Positions 1 to 4,821 of a stretch of DNA of 6,090 nucleotides are shown here, one piece after another (positions within the stretch are counted from its first letter, which is position 1; the number at the start of each line of letters is the position of its first letter). The notes under the pieces were generated by a model. That model saw only the letters and a list, made by a program, of their open reading frames with translations, did no database searches and was not told where the DNA came from. Source of the DNA: Nitrososphaerales archaeon TH526 (GTDB taxonomy: Archaea > Thermoproteota > Nitrososphaeria > Nitrososphaerales > Nitrososphaeraceae); assembly GCA_014523665.1 (NCBI GenBank), contig JAATVR010000787.1, positions 1 to 6,090 on the forward strand. Direction: 5' to 3'. The translations under genes were made by a program, and so were the position numbers.

Positions 1-92
1 ACAACAACCAACACAACAACCAACACAACAACCAACACAACAACCAACACAACAACCAACACAACAACCAACACAACAACCAACACAACAAC
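1..92 (+). repeat. Perfect 12-bp tandem repeat coding (QQPT)n
   Basis: The unit acaacaaccaac is repeated seven full times without a mismatch, followed by eight more matching bases. The left end is cut by the window, so the true copy number is unknown. The tract contains only A and C on this strand. Because the unit is 12 bp, copy-number change keeps the reading frame and changes only the length of the QQPT linker between the unseen N-terminus and the propeller. Confidence 0.97.
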
Positions 93-1549
93 TAGCACCG
101 GAGCTTTCTCAAGAATATTCATTCGTAACGAGCTGGGGCTCTTTAGGTTCTGGAGATGGACAGTTTAGCAACCCTTGGGACGTTGCAGTTGAATCTTCTT
201 CAGGCAATGTGTACGTAGCTGATGCCAATAATGATCGTATACAAAAGTTTGACAGCAATGGTAACTTTATAACAAAATGGGGCTCTTTAGGTACGGAAGA
301 TGGACAGTTTAACTTTCCAATTGGTATTGCGGTTGACCGTAATTCAGCTAATGTGTATGTAGCTGATTCGTATAATAATCGAATACAAAAGTTTGATAGC
401 AACGGTAACTTTATAACAAAATGGGGCACTGAAGGTTCTGGAGATGGACAGTTCATCTATCCAGCTAGTGTTGGAGTCGATTCTTCTTCAGGCAATGTGT
501 ATGTAGCTGATCAGGGTAATTATCGGATCCAAAAGTTTGATAGCAATGGTAACTTTATAACAAAATGGGGCACTGAAGGTTCTGGAGACGGACAGTTAAG
601 CAATCCTAGCGACATTGCAGTTGAATCTTCTTCAGGCAATGTGTACATAGCTGATGCCAATAATGATCGTATACAAAAGTTTGACAGCAATGGTAACTTT
701 ATAACAAAATGGGGCTCTTTTGGTTCGGGAGATGACCAATTCAACTATCCAATTGGTATTGCATTTGATCCTTATGATTCAGGCAGTGTGTACGTAGCTG
801 ATGCCAATAATGATCGTATACAAAAGTTTGACAGCAATGGTAACTTTATAACAAAATGGGGCTCTTTAGGTACGGAAGATGGACAATTCAACTATCCAAC
901 AGGTATTGGGATTAATCCCTATGATTCAGGCAATGTGTATGTAGCTGATTCTGGTAATGCTCGTATACAAGTATTTGAATTAAACCAGACGGTAAATGAA
1001 TCTTCGGAAGTACCTATCACAAATCAGCTACCAAATGCATCTGAAATAGCTGGTTTTCAGACATATCAAAATTCTACTTTTGGGTTTAAATTGAGTTATC
1101 CATTTAATTGGTATGCAACAGATGGTTATCCTTTTGATAATACAGTTCATTTTTATCCCGCTAACACAACACAAAATACTCCTAACACATACAATGGAGA
1201 ATTTGCTGTAACAATTGAGAATACGTCTTCGACAGAAGATGAATTAGTTAATAAAATAATTAGTTCTTATGCAGTCAATCCAGATTTCACACTAATTAAT
1301 TCAAGTGCAAAGACTACCCTTGCAGGCAATCCTGCCTACCAATTGGTACTTACTTATTCAAATCCTATTTATGGGAAGTTACTGGTTATGGAGGTTGGAG
1401 CGGTCATTCATGAAACGCTTTACAGACTCACATATTCTGTGGACCCATCAAATTATCATTTAGACCTACCTACTGTTCAAGAAATGATTGATTCATTTGA
1501 TATATTTGACACCTCTTCTATTGCTAGCAGAGAAGGAGAACAGAGTTAA
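2..1549 (+). CDS. NHL six-bladed propeller protein with QQPT linker and C-terminal PsbP-like domain (5' partial)
   Basis: The reading frame is open from base 2 to the TAA at 1547-1549 (515 codons visible). The start, and presumably a signal peptide, lie upstream of the window; the GTG at 209 is internal to the first blade and is not a start. In order: residues 1-30 are seven perfect QQPT units plus QQ; residues 31-44 are a short spacer ending in a WG strand; six NHL repeats of 48-49 residues follow (pattern WGxxGxGDGQFxxP...VYVADxxNxRIQKFDSNGNFITK) to about residue 329; then an N-glycosylation-sequon-rich spacer (NQT, NES, NAS, NST); then a PsbP-like domain at about residues 354-503 (NSTFGFKLSYPFNW at its start). 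NHL propellers usually bind ligands or partners. PsbP-like domains in these archaea have no photosynthetic role and no proven function. Sequons and the Q/P/T linker suggest an exported, cell-surface protein. Assignment of the NHL part is near certain and of the PsbP-like part likely; the function is unknown. Confidence 0.93.
   Translation, partial: QQPTQQPTQQPTQQPTQQPTQQPTQQPTQQLAPELSQEYSFVTSWGSLGSGDGQFSNPWDVAVESSSGNVYVADANNDRIQKFDSNGNFITKWGSLGTEDGQFNFPIGIAVDRNSANVYVADSYNNRIQKFDSNGNFITKWGTEGSGDGQFIYPASVGVDSSSGNVYVADQGNYRIQKFDSNGNFITKWGTEGSGDGQLSNPSDIAVESSSGNVYIADANNDRIQKFDSNGNFITKWGSFGSGDDQFNYPIGIAFDPYDSGSVYVADANNDRIQKFDSNGNFITKWGSLGTEDGQFNYPTGIGINPYDSGNVYVADSGNARIQVFELNQTVNESSEVPITNQLPNASEIAGFQTYQNSTFGFKLSYPFNWYATDGYPFDNTVHFYPANTTQNTPNTYNGEFAVTIENTSSTEDELVNKIISSYAVNPDFTLINSSAKTTLAGNPAYQLVLTYSNPIYGKLLVMEVGAVIHETLYRLTYSVDPSNYHLDLPTVQEMIDSFDIFDTSSIASREGEQS
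134..988 (+). repeat. Six tandem NHL-repeat units (144-147 bp) with near-identical DNA
   Basis: Units begin at the Trp codons at 134, 278, 422, 566, 710 and 857. The first four are exactly 144 bp, the fifth is 147 bp (one extra codon in DPYDSG), and the sixth lacks the last strand. DNA identity is patchy and very high: bases 208-306 equal 787-885 exactly (99 bp), and 183-288 matches 615-720 with a single mismatch at 215/647. Synonymous positions are shared as well, so these copies look like recent duplication or gene conversion rather than selection on protein alone. Confidence 0.95.
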
Positions 1550-1618
1550 TAAGGAGAATAATTGCTATCAGCCACCGCTATCGACAGACATTTCATGTTG
1601 TGTACGGTACGGTACTTC

Positions 1619-1654
1619 GTATAGAGATGATGATTCGGCATCTCATCGCGATAC
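1619..1654 (+). other. Imperfect hairpin, possible 3'-end or small-RNA structure
   Basis: gagatg (1624-1629) pairs with catctc (1639-1644) around a 9-nt loop, and gtat (1619-1622) can pair with atac (1651-1654) across an asymmetric internal loop. No oligo-T tract follows. A terminator or small-RNA role is only a guess; chance occurrence is possible. Confidence 0.25.
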
Positions 1655-1671
1655 TGATCATAGATTAATCA

Positions 1672-1704
1672 ATTAATGAATAGCTTTCCAGTTCATTCAT
1701 TAAT
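1672..1704. repeat. 10-bp perfect inverted repeat with 13-nt spacer
   Basis: attaatgaat (1672-1681) and attcattaat (1695-1704) are exact reverse complements. The element lies 25 bp upstream of the presumed TATA box of the KAP gene, where an archaeal regulator could bind. It could equally help end transcription of the upstream gene. It is AT-rich, so some chance pairing is expected. Confidence 0.4.
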
Positions 1705-1728
1705 AATTCAAGAATGACCTACCTAAAA

Positions 1729-1735
1729 TTTTATA
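1729..1735 (+). promoter_or_regulatory. TATA-like box of the KAP-fusion gene
   Basis: ttttata is centred 40 bp before the ATG at 1772. With the usual archaeal spacing of about 26 bp from TATA box to start of transcription, the transcript would begin near 1758 and carry a leader of about 14 nt. No Shine-Dalgarno motif precedes the ATG. Prediction from position and composition only. Confidence 0.5.
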
Positions 1736-1771
1736 GCATAGAGGTTCATTTATTCTCTGACCGATTGGCCT

Positions 1772-3475
1772 ATGGAATTAGTAGCTTGGAGGGAAAAGAT
1801 AAACAGTTTTATCAGACATATTAACGACACGAAAGCAGAAGATAAACAGAAACGTAAATACGAGAAAAAACCATTAGACAAATACGCTATAAAGATAATC
1901 ACTGATGAACCTGCTCAAAGAGTAGCTTTAGATTTTCCTCAGTATAGCGAGGTATTTTCAAACATAATACTAAATTCACCTCCTCTATTTTCTATAGGAA
2001 TATTTGGAGATTGGGGAACAGGCAAAACTACTTTGATGCAGATGATTAGAAAGGAACTTAATGAAACTGAAACGAACCCTGAAGTTCTAACAATATGGTT
2101 CGATGCATGGAAATATGAGAGAGATGAAAATTTAGCCCTTGTGCCCTTACTTAAGTTATTGGAGACAGAAATAAAAAACAGTCAGCGTGAAGGCAATTGG
2201 CAAATTATTAAGGACGGTGTTAAAAGGACAACCATTGCGTTTATAGAATCCTCTAAGTTCAATGCAGGGTTGGGAAAGTATGGGTCTGTGGAGACAAACC
2301 TAAGCACATTTATTAAGTCATTGAGAGCTGGTGGATCAGTCGAAGTAGATGGAAAGACCATTAATTACTACTCTCATCCTACAGATCATCTGAAACTTGC
2401 GCTTAAAAAACTTAGGAGCAGTAGAGAAGGGGCTGATAAATTCAGAATTGTTGTATTTATCGATGACTTGGCCGATCTCTTTAAGGCTAAAGCAATTGAT
2501 GATAATGAAATCGATACAATCAAAAAATCAAACCATGTGATAAGAGATATCCTAGATGAATATCCTTCCTTATTTAAGGAAAATTTTCCCTTGAGAAAAT
2601 TTCTTGATTCAGGAGCACTTTTAGTACTTTCACATATAAAAAACATGGAACCTCTTAGGAGAGCATCGAGTACCACGACACTCTTCAGAAAACAAGCAGC
2701 TGGTGTTAGTGACAAATACTTGTTTGATTATGAAGTCAAGTATCATGATGAAACGGAGCATTTCAGAGTATACTATGAAATATCTTTGACTTCCGCAGGT
2801 GCAAATATCGCCAAAGCTTTTTTGAGATCTTGCGAATCAGACTACAGCAAAGTCGCAGGCTATTTCGGAGGTATTACTCCTCCAAACCTTCCGTTTAATT
2901 TTATAATCGCTCACATCCCGCCGAGAGGAGAAGGAACTATGCCAGCATATCATTACGGCTGCGAGGGAACTGATATTTATGTTGATATTACAAATGAAGC
3001 CAATGCAAATTTGAATCTTATACGCTCTCTGGCAATATCCCAGATTGTGGAGGTTTTCTCAGCCGCAGTGTCACTTGGCTGGGAATGTGAGAACACAAAT
3101 GGAGAAGCTCTCTCTAGGGTCATTGCAGCTCACATGTATCCAAATGAAAGTGCTCGCTACGCAACTGCTCGATATTGGCTTGACTCAAAAAATCGACAAA
3201 ATTTTATCAATTTTAACAAGCCTGCGTATGAGAACCTCGCAGCATTAGGTTGTTCCGTCCTCTTCTTGAATTATTTGAATTCCCAACTTAATATTAAATG
3301 GAAAGATATTATTGCTAATGGTGCACTTACATTGCAAGAGACTTATACCAAGTTAAGAGGCCCAGAAGATGGGTTCCTAGAATTCAAAAATCTCCTCAAC
3401 TATCATTTTCCTTTAGGGAGACAAACCAATCTTGCCACAGATAACCCGTTTCCACTAGAACCAGTGCAAAGGTAG
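1772..3475 (+). CDS. KAP-family P-loop NTPase fused to a zincin-like domain of unknown function
   Basis: 567 residues. ATG 1772 is the first usable start after an in-frame stop at 1739. The N-terminal half matches KAP NTPases (the family of Kidins220/ARMS and phage-exclusion PifA). It shows a Walker A motif, GDWGTGKTT, at residues 79-87, the KAP-typical IWFDAWKYERDE at 108-119, and a Walker B motif, VVFIDDL, at 227-233. The usual DDLDR continuation is DDLAD, and the expected downstream KAP helical part is not recognisable in residues 235-325. Residues about 326-562 look like an uncharacterised family remembered from bacterial genomes. The landmarks are an HFRVYYEISL strand, a YFGG turn, AYHYGCEGTDIYVD, an ExF helix without HExxH (421-431), GWECENTNGEALSR, GCSVLFLNYL and a terminal TDNPFPL. 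The layout suggests a degenerate metallopeptidase (peptidase-MA-like) fold. No transmembrane segment is obvious, so it is probably cytosolic. NTPase call strong; C-terminal call tentative; biological role unknown. Confidence 0.88.
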   Translation: MELVAWREKINSFIRHINDTKAEDKQKRKYEKKPLDKYAIKIITDEPAQRVALDFPQYSEVFSNIILNSPPLFSIGIFGDWGTGKTTLMQMIRKELNETETNPEVLTIWFDAWKYERDENLALVPLLKLLETEIKNSQREGNWQIIKDGVKRTTIAFIESSKFNAGLGKYGSVETNLSTFIKSLRAGGSVEVDGKTINYYSHPTDHLKLALKKLRSSREGADKFRIVVFIDDLADLFKAKAIDDNEIDTIKKSNHVIRDILDEYPSLFKENFPLRKFLDSGALLVLSHIKNMEPLRRASSTTTLFRKQAAGVSDKYLFDYEVKYHDETEHFRVYYEISLTSAGANIAKAFLRSCESDYSKVAGYFGGITPPNLPFNFIIAHIPPRGEGTMPAYHYGCEGTDIYVDITNEANANLNLIRSLAISQIVEVFSAAVSLGWECENTNGEALSRVIAAHMYPNESARYATARYWLDSKNRQNFINFNKPAYENLAALGCSVLFLNYLNSQLNIKWKDIIANGALTLQETYTKLRGPEDGFLEFKNLLNYHFPLGRQTNLATDNPFPLEPVQR

Positions 3476-3479
3476 ATGA

Positions 3480-3632
3480 GTAAACAAAATCCGCATTGCA
3501 GATGCATTTAATGAACATCGCAAAATGATACTAGAGAGCGAGGGTGGTAGGATTGCTATCAATCCAGACAGGTTTGAAACTGTTCTCTGCATTTTCTACA
3601 AGTTTAGAACCTTTTATGAATATGCGCATTAA
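3480..3632 (+). pseudogene. Short coding-like remnant, unrecognised
   Basis: The frame is open between the TGA at 3477-3479 and the TAA at 3630-3632 and reads IRIADAFNEHRK...NPDRFETVLCIFYKF...FYEYAH, which has the composition of a folded protein rather than random sequence. There is no ATG or GTG at the beginning; the only in-frame ATG is 3525, giving a 35-residue product. It begins 4 bp after the KAP stop codon. Most likely the 3' remains of a decayed or deleted gene, but a genuine microprotein starting at 3525 is not excluded. I do not recognise the family. Confidence 0.35.
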
Positions 3633-3647
3633 ATCTCAATTTGGTAA

Positions 3648-3686
3648 GTAAAACTCTTGCAAATTGGTAGGTAATGTAAAACTCTT
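3648..3686. repeat. Imperfect direct repeat (gtaaaactctt twice)
   Basis: gtaaaactctt occurs at 3648-3658 and 3676-3686, each preceded by a ttggta element (3641-3646 and 3664-3669). The spacing between the two elements differs by five bases between copies, so this is an old or slipped duplication. No function can be assigned. Confidence 0.4.
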
Positions 3687-3690
3687 TCTG

Positions 3691-3697
3691 TATTTTT
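3691..3697 (+). terminator. Possible oligo-T terminator
   Basis: tattttt follows a T-rich segment (ctctttctg). Archaeal transcription often ends at T-rich stretches without a hairpin, so this could end transcription from the KAP gene about 215 bp upstream. Weak call based on composition alone. Confidence 0.25.
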
Positions 3698-3698
3698 G

Positions 3699-3710
3699 AA
3701 CATTAATGTT
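3699..3710. promoter_or_regulatory. 12-bp perfect palindrome aacattaatgtt
   Basis: aacattaatgtt is its own reverse complement. Such dyads are typical binding sites for dimeric winged-helix regulators, but here it lies at the 3' side of both neighbouring genes, so a regulatory role is doubtful and chance is possible. Confidence 0.2.
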
Positions 3711-3797
3711 AGAGCTTAGTCGTGTACACCTTTGATATATTCATAAATTAAGTATTGAGAAACCAAATTGATTCCGGACAAATCGAACTTGATAGCC

Positions 3798-4211
3798 TTA
3801 ATCTTGTACTGGCCATTGACCTTTGGTAACAATTTCTACCAAATTGCCTACAGGATCTCTGAAATAGGTCGACTTACCTCCGCTACCCCAACTTATTTCT
3901 TTCTCAATAGGAATGCCATTCTTAATTAGAATATTCTTTGCGGCTTCATAGTCTACTTGTTCTATTTCTAGAGCAAAATGGATAGATGAAGGAGGAGTTA
4001 TGACACCATGTATTGGAAAGATACTATTGGCAGCTAATCTTGTATTTTCAGGGTTGAATACTAAAAGCATACTTTTTCCAGCTTTCAAGAATACATGTCT
4101 TCCTTCTTCCTCCGAGATGAGATCAAGCCCTAAACGATTCACGTAAAAATCCTTCATAACATTCAAATCGGTAGAATAAATGCATGTTTCAATTATCTTT
4201 TCAAACTTCAA
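3798..4211 (-). CDS. Glyoxalase/bleomycin-resistance/dioxygenase (VOC) superfamily protein
   Basis: 137 residues, the usual size for a one-chain VOC protein with two beta-alpha-beta-beta-beta modules. Module one starts ETCIYSTDLNVMKDFYVNRLGLDL; module two contains SIHFALEIE and ends YFRDPVGNLVEIV. Candidate metal ligands by alignment to the superfamily are E8 (in place of the common His), H78 and E126, so a divalent metal site seems kept. VOC proteins include glyoxalase I, methylmalonyl-CoA epimerase, ring-cleaving dioxygenases and antibiotic-binding proteins; the substrate cannot be read from this sequence. The start is TTG at 4211, because a TGA lies six bases upstream in frame and the next Met (residue 19) would remove the first strand and E8. 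It follows the zinc-ribbon gene on the same strand after 98 bp and may share its transcript or use the TATA-like box at 4241-4250. Confidence 0.9.
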   Translation of the reverse strand: MKFEKIIETCIYSTDLNVMKDFYVNRLGLDLISEEEGRHVFLKAGKSMLLVFNPENTRLAANSIFPIHGVITPPSSIHFALEIEQVDYEAAKNILIKNGIPIEKEISWGSGGKSTYFRDPVGNLVEIVTKGQWPVQD

Positions 4212-4240
4212 TTCTCAGACCATTTGATAATTAGTATTGG

Positions 4241-4250
4241 AATTTAAAAT
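4241..4250 (-). promoter_or_regulatory. TATA-like box of the VOC gene
   Basis: On the minus strand the sequence reads attttaaatt, centred about 34 bp before the TTG start. Standard spacing puts the transcription start near 4219-4220, giving a leader of about 9 nt for a TTG start. An upstream ATG at 4223 would fall at the edge of, or outside, the transcript. Positional prediction only. Confidence 0.4.
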
Positions 4251-4309
4251 ATTTACTATACATATAATTTTTGGAAGATCCCCAGTTAATTAATGATATT
4301 TGAACCAAT

Positions 4310-4510
4310 TTATTGTATTGTTTGCTTTCTACGTAGTTTTTCCCTGCCTCTTCCATAATTTGGTGAAGTTCGTAGAGGACACTTACAACATGGACAGATA
4401 TATTCTTCATGAAACAGATATACTTCACATCTGCTGCAATACTTTACCCCTGTACTATAATATCCAAACCTGGAACCTATTTTTATACATACATTCTGAT
4501 AGGGCATCAC
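4310..4510 (-). CDS. Small zinc-ribbon protein (CxxC-x10-CxxC)
   Basis: 66 residues from GTG 4510, or 65 from the adjacent ATG 4507; ATG is the likelier start. The core is GVKYCSRCEVY...ICPCCKCPLRTSP, with Cys pairs at 25/28 and 39/42 (numbered from the GTG) and an extra Cys at 44, followed by a basic tail (GRGREKLRRK). This layout, a small ribbon of type YxxGxKxCxxC...CPCCxxxLRxxPR followed by basic residues, is one I know as a common lineage-specific family of Nitrososphaeria; members probably bind one zinc and may contact nucleic acid or protein, with no proven role. It is first in a minus-strand pair with the VOC gene. Two longer overlapping frames, one on each strand, are treated as shadows because only this frame has a recognisable domain. 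Confidence 0.78.
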   Translation of the reverse strand: MMPYQNVCIKIGSRFGYYSTGVKYCSRCEVYLFHEEYICPCCKCPLRTSPNYGRGREKLRRKQTIQ

Positions 4511-4527
4511 GAAACGCAGTATACGTT

Positions 4528-4540
4528 GATCTAAAAGATC
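4528..4540. promoter_or_regulatory. 13-bp dyad (gatct-aaa-agatc), candidate operator of the zinc-ribbon gene
   Basis: gatct (4528-4532) and agatc (4536-4540) are exact reverse complements with a 3-nt spacer. The dyad lies directly downstream of the minus-strand TATA-like box and just upstream of the predicted transcription start (near 4518), a position where a bound archaeal repressor would block RNA polymerase. The regulator is unknown. Confidence 0.35.
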
Positions 4541-4546
4541 ATAAAA
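4541..4546 (-). promoter_or_regulatory. TATA-like box of the zinc-ribbon gene
   Basis: Minus-strand ttttat is centred 34-37 bp before the GTG/ATG pair at 4510/4507, predicting a leader of about 8-11 nt, in line with the other genes of the window. No Shine-Dalgarno motif is seen. Confidence 0.4.
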
Positions 4547-4781
4547 GTAATGTGATACCTCGTTATAAGGGAGAGAGTATAGTAGTCCACTTGGAAAAAG
4601 TACGTCATATATTCATAGAGTTCGATGTACCTGAACGAGTACTAATTCGATTGTCGTTATAGCACGACATTATGAACATGTTATATGGCGTATTTTGAAA
4701 CTTTAATTCCGATCACGGACTCCAGCGTTAGGTGATGCAACCAGCAGCCAACACAGGTTCTTTAATTAAATTCGAGATTAA

Positions 4782-4787
4782 TTTATA
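4782..4787 (+). promoter_or_regulatory. TATA-like box of the F420 oxidoreductase gene
   Basis: tttata sits within an AT-rich context (gattaatttataatg), centred about 37 bp before the GTG at 4822. This implies transcription starting near 4811 and a leader of about 11 nt. No Shine-Dalgarno motif precedes the start. Confidence 0.5.
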
Positions 4788-4821
4788 ATGAATCGATAAC
4801 AGTAATATAGAGTACATAAAA

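Larger units (their letters stand above)
1550..1771. other. Intergenic region between NHL-PsbP gene and KAP gene
   Basis: No convincing gene is present. It holds an imperfect hairpin at 1619-1654, a 10-bp inverted repeat at 1672-1704 and a TATA-like box at 1729-1735 (each listed separately). A GTACG-type triplication (gtacggtacggtac, 1602-1615) is also present. A GGAGAA string at 1553-1558 just after the stop looks like a ribosome binding site but leads to no supportable reading frame. Confidence 0.6.
3476..3797. other. Intergenic region after KAP gene with remnants and short repeats
   Basis: No intact gene. It contains a 51-codon open stretch without a good start (3480-3632), a repeated gtaaaactctt motif (3648-3658 and 3676-3686), a tattttt run at 3691-3697 that may end plus-strand transcription, and the 12-bp palindrome aacattaatgtt (3699-3710). 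The stretch 3711-3797 shows nothing further that I can support. Confidence 0.5.
4511..4821. other. Divergent intergenic region
   Basis: Promoters leave this region in both directions: leftwards for the zinc-ribbon gene (box at 4541-4546) and rightwards for the F420 oxidoreductase (box at 4782-4787). A 13-bp dyad lies at 4528-4540. The plus-strand frame across 4513-4664 stays open and looks mildly protein-like but has no credible start. A GC-richer patch occurs at about 4712-4757 with no tRNA or box C/D structure that I can support. Confidence 0.5.

Noticed and set aside
209..211. GTG at 209 as the start of the NHL gene
   Set aside because: The frame is open to base 2 and the upstream residues form the first part of the first blade plus the linker, so this is an internal Val.
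109..456. Minus-strand 115-codon frame across the NHL repeats
   Set aside because: Its protein repeats the same PHFVIKLPLLSNFCIR-like block because it is the mirror of the NHL repeat DNA; the plus-strand domain is unmistakable.
520..744. Minus-strand 74-codon frame across the NHL repeats
   Set aside because: Same antisense mirror of repeated blades.
1602..1615. gtacg triplication as a functional repeat
   Set aside because: Only 14 bases, likely slippage noise.
1627..1657. Possible box C/D small RNA (ATGATGA at 1627-1633, CTGA at 1654-1657)
   Set aside because: The two boxes are only 20 nt apart, there is no clear second box pair and the flanks do not form a terminal stem.
1488..1676. Plus-strand 62-codon frame overlapping the end of the NHL-PsbP gene
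   Set aside because: Starts within a confident gene in another frame, and the product has no recognisable pattern.
2386..2715. Minus-strand 109-codon frame inside the KAP gene
   Set aside because: Antisense to the Walker B region of a clear NTPase; no domain seen.
3045..3248. Plus-strand 67-codon frame inside the KAP gene
   Set aside because: Alternative frame of the conserved C-terminal domain.
4231..4428. Minus-strand 65-codon frame overlapping the zinc-ribbon gene
   Set aside because: Low-complexity, no motif, and overlaps the frame that carries the CxxC pairs.
4300..4512. 5' part of the plus-strand 120-codon frame opposite the zinc-ribbon gene
   Set aside because: Antisense to the cysteine-coded ribbon; composition rich in C, Y, F and H as expected for a mirror frame. 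Only the part after 4512 is kept as an observation.
4712..4757. GC-richer patch as a possible tRNA or small RNA
   Set aside because: No cloverleaf, no T-loop motif and no complete C/D or H/ACA signature could be found by eye.
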